From Gnetum montanum (lineage: Eukaryota; Streptophyta; Gnetopsida; Gnetales; Gnetaceae), in assembly GCA_015680685.1 (NCBI GenBank), contig MNCI01012737.1:1-64000 (forward strand): 64,000 bases of DNA, in the 5' to 3' direction. A program made the position numbers and the translations under genes. Under the pieces are notes generated by a model. The model was not told the DNA's origin. It saw only the letters and a program-made list of their open reading frames with translations, and did no database searches. Shown one piece after another: positions 47,864 through 58,700 of the stretch (positions are counted from its first letter, which is position 1; the number at the start of each line of letters is the position of its first letter).

Positions 47864-47939
47864 CTACCTTCGCTTGAGGGCAAGCTGGAACTGATGAAGG
47901 TAGAGTACCTTGAGTGGTCCGCACGCGGATCAAACAAGG
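47864..47939. repeat. Paired hairpins at the C 3' LTR end
   Basis: Hairpin 1 joins CTACCTTC (47864-47871) to GAAGGTAG (47896-47903). Hairpin 2 joins CCTTG (47908-47912) to CAAGG (47935-47939), with an inner TCC-GCACGC-GGA tip (47918-47929). Both are kept with changed bases in the other copy at 61912-61990. Confidence 0.7.
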
Positions 47940-48216
47940 ATTTTCCCAAACGTATGCTAATGTGCAATGTGCTGGGTTATATGTAAACAACATAATAAGT
48001 ATAAAACAGAATGTAAATGTGCAGAGATATAAATGAAGAGATAGGTAAGAATGAATGCAAACTATAACGAATCTTAATCGAAAATGAAGAAATTTTATTG
48101 CAAAAATGAGGATTACAATGCACCGGTCTGAACGCAGTTGTGGGATTGACACAAGGAGGACAAAGAGCCCCAGTGGATGCAGATGGATGATGGTATGCTA
48201 GTTTAAACTATAGGCA

Positions 48217-49085
48217 TAGCATGGAGGCTATATGCTTAGCGTGCAGGGTCGAAGTCTAGCATGCAGGGTGGGTGTTCTTGATGCTCTAAGTGTGGATTGC
48301 CCAAATTTTTGCCGAGATTCTTTAATTTTTTGAACCTCTATCTAGTCAAAAATTCAAGTTTTTGTAGAAGTTTTGGCATTAAACTCAAATCTGAGATGGG
48401 ATGATTAGCTGTGGGATGCTGAAATTTTGGATTTGGTGACATGTGGAGCGTCAACCGAGTCCAACAGAATGAAACTTTACAAGTATGCAGCGTGCCAGCA
48501 TGTATATGCTGGGTGTGCACGCTAGGCATGCAAGGATAAAATGGTCCCTTCTGATGCCTAAAATTGATGTTTCTGGAGCCAGTGGATTTACAAACTCATT
48601 GACTGTGCCTTGGGGGTTTACTCCATGTCAAAATCTTGCCTAAAATGCCTAATCAACCCTGTTCAAAGTGCTACATGCTAGGCTGCATGCTGGGCGTACA
48701 CGTTGGGCATGCAGCCCAGCGTACAGGCATGAAAGTGCCACTTTTCGAAGTTAAAACTTGATTTTTGGGAGCCCAGGATGATTCTTGATAGTTTCCCTAC
48801 CTCTAGGACTTGATTGGTTATGAAAATCATGCTCTAAGTGTCTTTTTTGGTCTATCTATGATAGTATACGCTGGGCATGCACGCTGGGCGTGCAGGCCAC
48901 CATGCAGGCATGAAAACCCATCATTTGGAGCCAAAACGTTGAATTTCAAGTGCCTGAGAGCTATTAGAGACCCTTGGGAAGGTCCTGGGGGGTCCAGATG
49001 CTCGATTTTGACATGTTTTGAATCATTTTTGGAGCTGAAAAGTTGCTGCACGCTGAGCTACACGTTGAGCTGTACGCTGGGAATG
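48217..49085. repeat. Tandem array in the C LTR, about 182-bp unit, four clear copies
   Basis: Cores start near 48508, 48690, 48868 and 49050, with spacing 178-182 bp; a more distant copy is near 48217. The core resembles ACGCTGGGCGTGCA followed by GGCATGCAGG. Between cores, unit text also recurs (AAAACTTGATTTTT, TTGAATTTC, GATTTTGACATG). The units are CpG-rich counterparts of the CATGCTAGCC-type core in the 21.27-23.57 kb array, as expected if CG became TG/CA there. Confidence 0.8.
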
Positions 49086-50379
49086 TAGGCCTATGTGCAA
49101 GAAGTATACTTAGCCAAAACTAAGTTCTTTGAGTTTGAAACCTATAGTTCTTGTTTCTAAATGTTGATGTAGTCTCCAATGGATCTTGGGGAACTCTTTC
49201 TTGAATTTTTGCTCCATTTGATGCTGTTTTTGAGGCTTTCAAGCTTGGTCATGACTTAGCTTTATTTCTGTCTACAAGTGTTAACCAAAATTTTTGTGGT
49301 GTTTCATTGGCCCCTCTTTGTTGATGCTTAGAGGAATCGACCTAAGAGGTATCAGAAAAGAAGTACAAAACACCACAAGCAACTTAATGGCATTGTCCTT
49401 TGACACTTGGCCAGATGTTCTTGCACCATGTTCAGAAGTACTTGGGATTGGAAAATGAAGTTTTGAGATGATGTCTAGGGGGTTGGGAATTGATAAAGGA
49501 ATTTTGCTAGTGTGGGAGAGGAGTGTTCATCTTTGTACAAACAAGTCATGTTGTTCCTTGTTGATGGACAATGTTTGGTAGACTTGGAACCAAGGTATGA
49601 GGTGTGCGTCCTTTGGAGGAACAAGACTCTTGTATCAGGTTTAAGAGAACTTGTTGTCACAACAAAAGCCACGTGATGAGATGATGCGTTCTTTGGAGAA
49701 ACAAGACCCTTGTAGAGTGTCTAAGGAAACCCATTGTTCAATAGCCAAAGCCACACAGTGAGATGAAACATGTGTGAGACACGAATGGTTCTTTTCAAGA
49801 CCACTGTCTTCCCACCTGGGGCTTGTATGGGAAGTGCCAAGGGCTTGTGGTTCATTTTGCTCTTTACTTTTTTTTGGAAAGAGCATTCTTTCAATTTTAC
49901 ATATGCTCATGTGTCGTGTTGTGTGTTGCAACTTCTTGAGAGTGTCGCAGCATGAAACCATATGCTCAAAGTTTTTGGTGCACTAGGTGTATCTGGGAAC
50001 TATGACTAGGTAGGAAGGGAAACAAGATTGTTGGGGAAATGGAGAATTTATTGGGAACTAGGAATGTACTTTAGAATAGATTGATTAACTTGGTTGCATG
50101 AGTCAGAAACAATGTGACACCTTGTCACTGTGATGAAGTGTATCCGTGTACGAGCACCACTGGGTGTCAACCTGCAAACACAACTCCAAAAAGACAAGAA
50201 AACCACAAGTGAATGAGTTAGCGAACACTTTATACATGAATGTGACTGATGAAACAAAGGTACCAAATGAGATTTCAAGCACTGAATATGAATGGCAGCA
50301 ATGTCGTTAGGATCAACTGATGATGAGTGAGGCAGCAGCTCTGATGAAGTTTGAATGCAGCTACCGATCGGGAGGCTAG

Positions 50380-50775
50380 AGATGAAGCTACTAGTATATA
50401 GTCGTAGCAGACTATTGTGGGTAAGTTTTATGTCATAACCCATTGGATCTTGCCATTTTAGCATCGTAACGGATGGTGCCTTGCTAGTTTATAGTGTTGG
50501 CGGACTGTGGAGAGGTAAACTAGTTTATAGTCTTAGCAGACTCCGACAAACGAAACTGTGGAAGTTTAATATCGTACTGGATCAGTGCTAGTGTATTGTC
50601 ATTATCGATGAACTGTGATGCTAGTTTATCATCATAATTCCAGGATGATCTGTGGTATTAGTTTATCATCATGATTCCAAGATGAGCTATGGTATCATTT
50701 TACCGTCATGATTCCAGGTCGATCTGTGGTATTAGTTTACCGTCATGATTCCAGGATGATCACTTACCTAAGTTT
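50380..50775. repeat. Hairpin spacer array of C, between integrase and LTR
   Basis: About ten units, each with TAGTTTA(T/C) followed by a short inverted repeat. Examples are TAGTC-GTAGCA-GACTA, AGTCT-TAGC-AGACT, ATC-GTACTG-GAT, TCAT-TATCG-ATGA and ATCATC-ATAATTCCAG-GATGAT. Stem bases change from unit to unit while pairing is retained. Confidence 0.8.
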
Positions 50776-50779
50776 ATGC

Positions 50780-51960
50780 TCAAACATAGAACGGTTTCAA
50801 GTAAAATTGGTTATTTGGGTGTGCAAGCTCATTCCCTTCCATGTTAGCTAGTTTAAATGCTCCATTTTCATATGCTTTGGATACCACGTAGGGCCCTTCC
50901 TAGTTGGTTGCAAACTTTTCCGCATGTTCATGGACCGCCTTAAGTACGAGGTCACCTTCTTTGATCAGGTGCTTGTGAATGTCATGTTAATGGCATTTTC
51001 ATTGTTGTTTTTGATACCACTCAATCTGATCGAGCACACATGTACATTCCTCTTCCACTGAGTCCAAGTCAACAACATGCAAGTCATTGTTTTGACCGTC
51101 ATTGAGGAGTCCGGAGAGTATGATCCTTAAGGATGGTACCTGCAACTTCAAAGGTAAAATAGCTTCCAAATCATAAACAAGACTATATGGAATTTTACTT
51201 GTGGAAGTCGAATGTGTAGTGTGATAAGCCCATAATGCGTATACCAACTATTCATGCCATTTTCTCTTGCTCTACATAAGCATCTTCTTTAGCACTAAAA
51301 TGAAAATCTTGTTCATAGCTTCGGCATGTCCGTTGCTCTGAGGGTAATATGGGGATGAGAACAAATGTTTAATGCCTAAGGTATCACAGAAGGTTTTTGT
51401 TTCAACACTGCTGAATTGTGGTCCATTATCAGTAATGATGGTCATCAGGATGCCAAAGCAGGTCACGATGTTTTCCAGGATAAAGCTGCATACTTGTTTT
51501 AATGCAATCTTTCTGAGGGGGATAGCTTCCACCCATTTCATGAAATATTTAATTGTGGTTATGATGAAGCTATGCCCCGCTAAATATGGGGGAGTTATTG
51601 GTCTGATGATGTCCAACCCCCATTTCTGGAAAGGCCATGTGATTTGAGCTATATGCAATTCATTGGGTGGGACATGTATGGGATTACCATGTTTTTGACA
51701 TGTATCACACATTTTTACCTTGGAGACATAGTCATACTCCATGTGTGGCCAATACTACCCTAAACACCTTATTTTGGTTAGCATTGCTTTGGGTGCTATG
51801 TGCCCTCCGCAGAGTCCTTCATGTACTTGCTCCATGATGGTCTGGCCATGAGTGCTACTAATGCACATTAATAGGATACCTTCGTAGGATCTACAACACA
51901 ACATGTCACCTACTAATGCATACTGTTGAGAACTTTTTCGTACTTCATCCTTTTGCACAT
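50780..51960 (-). pseudogene. C integrase
   Basis: The zinc-binding part is HEGLCGGH then CDTCQKHG (HHCC). The core has Asp in WGLDIIRPI (codon 51611-51613), Asp in IITDNGPQF and Glu in YPQSNGHAEAMNK. Counting residues gives 60 between the two Asp and exactly 35 between the second Asp and Glu, so the DD35E triad is intact. The C-terminal part ends KLANMEGNELAHPNNQFYLKPFYV, the usual GPY/F-type end, without a chromodomain, and stops at 50780-50782. A stop at about 51757 and frame changes near 51.26 and 51.0 kb break it. It joins cDNA ends to the genome. Confidence 0.88.
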
Positions 51961-52309
51961 TTGTTAGATGTCACGGTGTTTCACCATGTAGAAGATACTC
52001 TTTTATGGCATCATACCATTCTACTCTGTGTGTTGTACTAACTGATGTAATCGGTAATTCATCGGGAGCATCAATTATGGGTTTAGCACAACTGATTATA
52101 GAACTAGGCAATGTGTGGAACAAGTTTGGAGCTATTTTTAGGGCTAACATAGCTAGTGCATCTGCAATGGTGTTATCATTTCTAGAAATATGTTGTACAT
52201 CTATGTTGTCGAATCACTTCAGCAAATGCTTAGTCAAATCACAGTATGGTTGTAAGTGTTGTGCTTTGCATGTGTAAACGCCTATAACTTGATTTAGAAC
52301 TAACTGTGA

Positions 52310-52650
52310 GTCACCTCTGACTATGAGTCATGTGATGTTGGAAGCTAGTGCTTCTAAGAGGCCTCTAAGAAGGCCTTCGTACTTTGCTACATTGTTGGTA
52401 GAGTGAAAATTGAAATGATAAGCAAAGGGTTGGATCTCCCCGGAGGGGTAGGTGATGACGACGGTGGCACTTCCCCCTCGGGAGGTGGATGCTCCATCAA
52501 AATTCAAGGTGACATCGTAGTTATTAGGCACTATGTCTATTGCACTCACATTTTCCTCTGGGAACTCTGGCTCTATTTTCGCTTGATCATGCATTGGTGA
52601 TATAGTCATTTGAGTTGCTATAGCTTGACCCTTAACTGATGACTGCGCTA
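52310..52650 (-). pseudogene. C second (archaeal-type) RNase H
   Basis: Within the open frame 52831-52328: VTLNFDGASTSRGGSATVVI, then YPSGEIQPFAYHFNF and HSTNNVAKYEGLLRGLLEAL. FDGASxxxGxGAG and NNVAEYEAL are the marks of the additional RNase H that established work describes as specific to the Tat lineage, acquired next to the original RNase H. The first Asp is kept. The Glu expected in NNVAEYEAL is Lys here, a G-to-A type change that would impair catalysis. The downstream part is out of frame. Confidence 0.82.
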
Positions 52651-53200
52651 GGTAGTGTAGGTCAAACTCAGCTATCATGGCTTTCCAGCAAGCTATCTTA
52701 CTTGATTCATAGAGGTTGCCAATGATGGCTCTGAGCACATTATCCTTGCAGATTATATTGACTTGGTTGCAGAAGAGATAATGTCGCCATTTCTTCAAGG
52801 AAAAGATAACAGCTAAACACAACCTCTCCACCTCATTGTACTTATTCTCATGGGCTAGTAATGCATGGCTTAAATAATAAAGAAGGACTTCAGTTCCATC
52901 ATCTCATTTCTTGCAAAGCATAGACGTGACAGATGAATCCAAAGTGGCCCAGTAGATATAGAATGGTTTGTTGTTCTGAGGCAGATAGACTGTCGATAGT
53001 TGAACAAGTGCCATTTTACTGTTGTCAAATGCTTCCTGGAATTGTGAAGTCCATTCAAAATGGACGTTCTTACATAGCAAGTGGTTCATAGGTTTCAACA
53101 TGTCCATTATTTTTTCTATGAAATGCCTGATGAACTGTAATCTACCTTGTAGACCTTAGAGTTCGGTAAGGTTTCTTGGTGGTTTCAAGTTGGTGATAGC
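52651..53200 (-). pseudogene. C first RNase H and RT connection
   Basis: 53107-52904 reads FEWTSQFQEAFDNSKMALVQLSTVYLPQ (the connection motif F-x-W-x4-x-x-AF). A frameshift region follows, and then at 52831 MERLCLAVIFSLKKWRHYLFCNQVNIICKDNVLRAI, ending FDLHYLAQSSVKGQAIA. These match the second half of the ordinary Ty3/gypsy RNase H. It lies between RT and the extra RNase H, as expected. Confidence 0.78.
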
Positions 53201-53368
53201 CTTAACCTTGTCCAGATCTATTTGTATTCCTATTTTTGATAATATGAAGCCTAGCATGTTGCCTATTTTTATCCCAAAGACACATTTCTTTGGGTTGAGC
53301 CTAAGTTCATATTTTAAACAACATTTTAAAACCAAATCTAAGTCTTGTATGTGTTGCTCTAGTTTTTT

Positions 53369-54409
53369 TTATTTAATTGTGATGTCATCCACATAATCAT
53401 TGAGTGAATGAAGTATGTAATTGCTATAAATGAATTTCATTGCTCTCTGATATGTGGCACTAGCATTCTTCAAGCCGAATGGCATCATTGTATAGCAAAA
53501 GGTTCCCCATGGTGTCATGAAGGTCATCCTGAGCTGATGTTCCAGGTTGATCCATATCTGGTTATATCCCGAAAAGCCATTCATAAAAGACAATAGAGCA
53601 TGCCCCATAGTTGAATCAACAAGTTGATCAATGCTAGGTAGTAGGAAGTCATCCTTTATGGTTACGATGTTGAGATCCTGTAAGTCTATGCATAAGTGAA
53701 TGCTTCCGTTCTTCTTGGGGACTATAACCATGTGAGACACCCAATCAGCATAGTCAATAGCTCAAATGAAACCAGCTTGATAAAGCTTAGTAATCTCATT
53801 GCGAACTGCCAGTGCTACCTTAGGTTTAACCTTGCGTGCTTTCTGTTTCACTAGTCTTAACTTGGGATCAAGTATAATGTTGTGTTGGACAATGCAAGGA
53901 TCTAGTCCAGGCATGTCATTGTAAGACCAAGCAAATGCTTTCATGTTTTCTTGAAGCACGTGTTCCATGTCCTTGGGAAGTTGAGGTTGTAATAGTGAGC
54001 TCAATTTTAATACTTTAACTTCATCGTCAGGCATAGTTATGGGGGTTTTAGTTAAAGGGTCTTTAGTGATGCTATCAGCTTCTATGTCCAGAGATTTTGT
54101 CATAACTTCATAGCTGTCTAATGTTTGTTGCATGGAGGCTACAAATGTATCTTATGTTGATGGACCTAAGTTGATAGAATTTATGTTGATTTCTTTTGTG
54201 ATCTTTTCATATGGTCCATTGATGGTCAATGGTGTGAATAGCTGCTTGCAATTCATCGCGCTTTCTCCTACCAATAAACAGGGAGCAAAGTGAGCTAGGG
54301 GGGTTGTTATGCTTTCCAAGCAATGTAACTCATGTCTACATTTGATAGTGACTAAGTTATGCAGTGGTAATTTATCTTCGTACCTAGATGCATGGCAATT
54401 TAGGGCCAT
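53369..54409 (-). pseudogene. C reverse transcriptase ORF
   Basis: The pol ORF seems to start at ATG 54409 (MALNCHASRYEDKLPLHN). It reads AFAWSYNDMPGLDPCIVQHN at about 53.93 kb and KQKARKVKPKVALAVRNEITKL, then after a TAG at about 53760, VSHMVIVPKKNGSIHLCID, DDFLLPSIDQLVDSTMGHAL and SFMNGFSGYNQIWINL. It continues with TPWGTFCYTMMPFGLKNA and finally YVDD at about 53384-53395. The catalytic YVDD is intact. This motif set is that of Tat-lineage RT. The pol frame starts on its own, 5.7 kb from the protease ORF, because the aORF region lies between them. Broken by two or three stops. Confidence 0.88.
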
Positions 54410-54495
54410 ACTGGGCCTTGCCTGTTAGTTTATAGTCATGAAGAACTGATCATGATAGTTTAAGGCCTTACCGGCCCAATTGTGACAGTTCGCTT
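54405..54495. repeat. Short hairpin spacer between C pol and aORF region
   Basis: Two or three units: GGCC-ATACT-GGGCC, then TTAGTTTATAGTCATGAAG, then AGTTTAAGGCC-TTACC-GGCCC. Same design as the arrays at 50.4 and 59.8 kb. Confidence 0.7.
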
Positions 54496-54499
54496 ATGA

Positions 54500-55710
54500 T
54501 TTCTAATTGATTATGCAATTTGTAATTGTTACTGAGTGTGAGATTGTGAAATGAAGAGTGTGTACTAAGGTGTTCAATTTGGGCAATAGGAGTTGCTGTA
54601 TAAGGGAAGATTTCACATGGGTAATGCTACATAGTTATCTTTACCTTTGTTTATAAGTATTTGTATTTTAGTTAATTCCTATCTTTATTGAGTAGAACAT
54701 CCAAGGTGCCGATTTTCTAGAGGGTGAGGCAGCGTGTGCCACGTGGAGACATATAAAGCATGATATTGCAAGCATAAACTTCAGCGTAAACCTCAAAATC
54801 CTAGCGTGCACCCAGAGCTCAACGTGAATCTACGCTTGGCATAAAATCGAGCATAGCGTACACAGAGGTGAATATCTGGTGATACAGGTAGGGACAGGCG
54901 TAGATATAGTGTAGAAGTGGCAGCAAGGGTGGCATAGGTTAGAGTGCGATGAGTCCAATGAAAGAGTTGAGCGTGTATCCTCTTGAGAGCCTTCAGCGTG
55001 CAGAGGGTTGGAACTCTTTAAGCATGCAGGGAGGACGAAACCCTGAGTGTGAACGCAACGAACCGCGTGAATGTAGAATTGAAACCCCGACATGCAGGGT
55101 TCAGTGTGAACATAGGGTTCAAACCCTAGTGTAGAGGGTTCAACGTGAACACAGGTTTCAAACCCCAGTGTAGAGGATTCAACATGAACACAGGGTTTAG
55201 GGTGAACACAACGTGTAGGGATGGGCAATGGTAAGCGAGTGCAAGGCTAGGGAAGGAAGGAGCCTAGCTTGACCTTCACGGAGGAAAGCAAGGCTATGCT
55301 TCAGTGCCTGCCTAAACCCATGATCCCCTCATGGTCAGGATCATTATGCCGATAGGCCTTGATCCTCTGTTAAACTTTGTATTTTCGCTTGATGTTTTTG
55401 TCATTTCACGCTTAATTCCCCCCCTCCCCCCTTTTTATTTTGGCATATAGCATGAGGCCTGGCATGTTTCTTTAGTATAGATGTTAGCATATAGGCCAGA
55501 ATTCATGTTTGGGAAATTTTGGTTGTATGTTCGGTGTATAGGATAGGGCTAAAATGCTCAGTGTGTGGGGTTTGTGTACCCATGTTCTAGCGTGCAGCGT
55601 GCAGGGTCTGCACATTGAGCGTAAACCTGGGAATTTTTCTAAGTGTTGGCCCCCAGTGTAAAACCTTATTTTTGTGTAGCTTATTAACCCTGGTTCTTAA
55701 ATACATGTAG
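54500..55710. other. CpG-rich region upstream of the C aORF
   Basis: No gene supported. 54720-55250 is rich in AGCGTG, AACGTGAA and AGCATGCAGG strings resembling those of the C LTR array. 55096-55212 is a 39-bp tandem repeat. A C-rich TTCCCCCCCTCCCCCCTTTTT run lies near 55416. It probably holds the aORF promoter and possibly a noncoding first exon, since the first recognised coding exon begins right after an acceptor-like TACATGTAG at 55702-55710. Confidence 0.5.
55096..55212. repeat. 39-bp tandem repeat, three copies
   Basis: Copies start at 55096, 55135 and 55174, each AGGGTTCAACGTGAACACAGG-like followed by TTCAAACCC and AGTGTAG. The unit is a multiple of three and reads through on the minus strand as a 13-residue repeat (VHVEPSTLGFE-type), but no stop-free gene context supports translation. 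Confidence 0.9.
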
Positions 55711-58700
55711 GGATCCCAAACCTTTCCTCCTGGTGGTGGAGCTTGTTGGAGTTCTGACGTGGTTTGGTCCAATTGATTCTGACGAGCTAGTTCTTTATAT
55801 GACCATTGATCACAATGGGGTATGGTTCAAAGAAGGGGCCTGCAAATTCCTTGCCTTTATCTTAGACAAATTCCTTGCCTTTATCTTAGACTATGTTACC
55901 AAGATCTTCAAATGGCATTGTGGCTTTCATGGTGGACATCGACGAGGGACCACTTATGATTAAGGACGGTTCCTCTAGAGGGCCTAGATCTACCCATCCA
56001 TTATTGCGTGTATGGGACCTATTGTCACATGGCTTTCATGACATCAACATCACTTTATTCCTGGCCACTCATGTGCATACCTTATTCTAGAATCCTCCTG
56101 GAACGGTGTACCAAGTAGAGAGGTAAGGTTGTTTAATTTACTATTTCTATTCTGATGCTTAGTGGTTCAGGTTTTGACCATCGTTCCTTTGCAGGCCCCA
56201 ATTTGACAAGAAGGAGTATGCATAGGTGACAATGGACTTGCATTGGCTCATACCACCTTAGACACTTTCATGGCAGGTACCACTCTCCATGATGCTATGT
56301 TAGCCTAGACTAAGGGTGACATTGTTCATTTTCACAAACGATACTCGAAGGCATTCGCACAATGTGAGGCTCGGGGGTGGCTGCATGGGGATTGGTCCTG
56401 TAGTGGGCCAGTTTTCCCATGTGATGCTGATTTGAATTCTAATGACCCTAATCCATTATCTAATAGTAAGTAATGGTATTTTTGAGGATTAATGTTTGCT
56501 TGCTATATCATCAGTTATATTGACTCCATAGTGGTACCTTATGCATACAGTGGGTGTTCCACCGGGCGAAGTCACCATCACAACTGGGCAGACTGAGAGC
56601 ACCTTAGCCATGAAATTTTGGGAGATCAGTGATGCACAACAATGGTTGCGTGATAAGGCACCACCACATATCATTAGTTTTCTGTGCGATGCTGGCCTTA
56701 TGGAGTTATTTATGGCCCCAAGTCCTGATATCTCTATGACTGAAATAATTGCGATCGTTGATTCTTTCAACGAAGCGGTTACTTACTATAGTACTCACAT
56801 CAAGGGAATCAAAGTGGCCTTCCATCTATCGATGGAGTTCTTTTCAAACTTCTTTGATGTACCAACAGCTAGGACTAAAGTGATTTTGGATAGAGCGCAG
56901 AAGGAGATCCATGTGGTTTGTGAATTGGAGGACTGGTTGGTGTTCTTAAAGGCACTAAGGGATTCCCTATGCAGGGAAAATCAAAAGTGACTGAATTCAA
57001 TGAGTTGTACCCCCCGTTTAGAGCACGAGTATTTCCAAAGTCCCTATCCTAAGTGAGCACTTTTTGGGTAGAATCTGTGTGCATCATGCACACGATTCTA
57101 GAGACTGGGATATGCTATAATTGGACACAGTTCTTACTTTTAGGTTTCCATGGGGAGATAGTGAGGTTGTGTTTGCGTTTGAACATTGAGGCGCAGTTCC
57201 ATTTCAATTTTGCATTCTTCACCGGTTACTTGCATCGACTAGCTAAATTTCTAGTTTTTCACGTGGACAACAAGTACATGTTAAGGGAACATGGGCAACT
57301 ATCTTGCCCATGGATTTACCACTTATTTAAGGTGACAAAATTCCAAGATGCTCCTGAGGGAATTAATGAATCGGTTTCTGTTACAATGGAGGGATCATCT
57401 GGCCATTCAATTCATAAGCGTGACAGCGTAGGTTTGGAACTAAGTGATATGCCCTATACTACTAGGAGAGTCGACCGAGTAATCAAGGAAACAATCGGGA
57501 AGGGAAAATCCAAGGTTTGATAACCTAAGTGCTCTAGAGATGTGGCTCTAGCTGTAGATGAACCCAAGGTGAAATGCATATGGTTTAAAATGCCAGTCCA
57601 GGGTAAGTAAGCCTAGTTCACTTCTTTATCCTTATTTTATTATCATTATTATTATTATTATTTTATTTTATTTTTTTTCGGCCATTTATACAAAGCTATA
57701 TTACTCCTGAATGTCATTTATTTAATGCTATGCTTATAAAGATCATCAGAGCCAACTCCTGAAGTAAGAAAGAAGTTGTTGACGCTGATTTCCGAGGAGG
57801 AGGAAGTCCCAATGAATTTGGATGAGGAGGACGAAGTGGGAAACGATGAGATGGAAGTCCCTGCCCCTCTAAGGGAAGAAGCAAAAGAGCAGGAGGGAGA
57901 CACCACAAAAAAGGGTCACATTGATGATCAGGATGAAGTCGACGAGATGTTTGATGGTTTCTTCAGAGGAAGGTTAGACCTTGGTGATCCCCTGAATCTG
58001 GAAGAGGACAGAGATTCCGGTATGTTCTCCTTATTATGTTTATTCGGCTCTTGAATTGTTCTTTCTATTATTCAGAGTTTTAATTTTATGTTTTTGCTAC
58101 TACTAGGCAGAAATGTTGAAGCTAGGACGAATCCTAATGTCCGTTTGGAAATACCTATGATGAGGACTCCTATGGAAATGACTGCTGAAGTTGACCCATA
58201 TCCTACACATGAACCATTTACTTGGATTGAGATGCCAAGTAAGAAGGATTTTGTTCTTGGTATCATTGATGAGGTAGTTGATCGCATCCAGCAAGCTCAT
58301 CCTGAAATAGGTACATATGTCTTAACCATTTTGAGTCCTTCGATTTTCATATTTTTTTCCACCGTCTGATGTCTAATGCATGTTCTTCTCACGTGGATAG
58401 GGACTAAGTTCAAGTGGGATCCATCTGATGCCACTTGCATTGATAGTCTGCCTGCACTACCATCAGAGATTGAGCAAGTTCCAAGATAGATCTATGATGA
58501 GATGGCAGAATGTGTTGTGCAGAATGCCAAGTCTCTTTGGACTTGTAGGCGTTCCATCGAGAAACTATGGTTGCAACTTCAGGTGGGGGAAAAGGAGACT
58601 GCTAGGCTAACGACAGAACGAGATGATTTTAAATCGTGCTATGAGTTTGCCTCAATGAGTTTGATAGGTGATTGTTCTTGGCGAACCTCTAAGATTACTT

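Larger units (their letters stand above)
47859..50370 (-). repeat. C 3' LTR-like region
   Basis: Starts with hairpin-rich sequence that matches 61907 onward, includes the 182-bp array, and then a well-matched part (49290-49780 vs 63594-64000, about 10-15 percent different by eye). The right end cannot be fixed because the second copy leaves the window. The limit is placed before the hairpin spacer that starts near 50380. The minus-strand frame 50464-50048 (138 codons) lies across it, but shows no family feature. Confidence 0.6.

Noticed and set aside
47802-48152. Minus-strand open frame of 116 codons
   Set aside because: Spans the E/C junction and the LTR hairpins; Leu/Phe/Cys-rich with no homologue in the other C LTR.
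48810-49088. Overlapping open frames on both strands
   Set aside because: Caused by the CpG-rich palindromic repeat array; no conserved frame among units.
50048-50464. Minus-strand open frame of 138 codons
   Set aside because: Lies in the C LTR region or spacer, has no family motif, is Ser/His/Cys-rich, and ends inside a hairpin array. Probably chance.
55416-55440. C-run as a polypurine tract for element C
   Set aside because: It lies upstream of the aORF, inside the element and not beside an LTR end.
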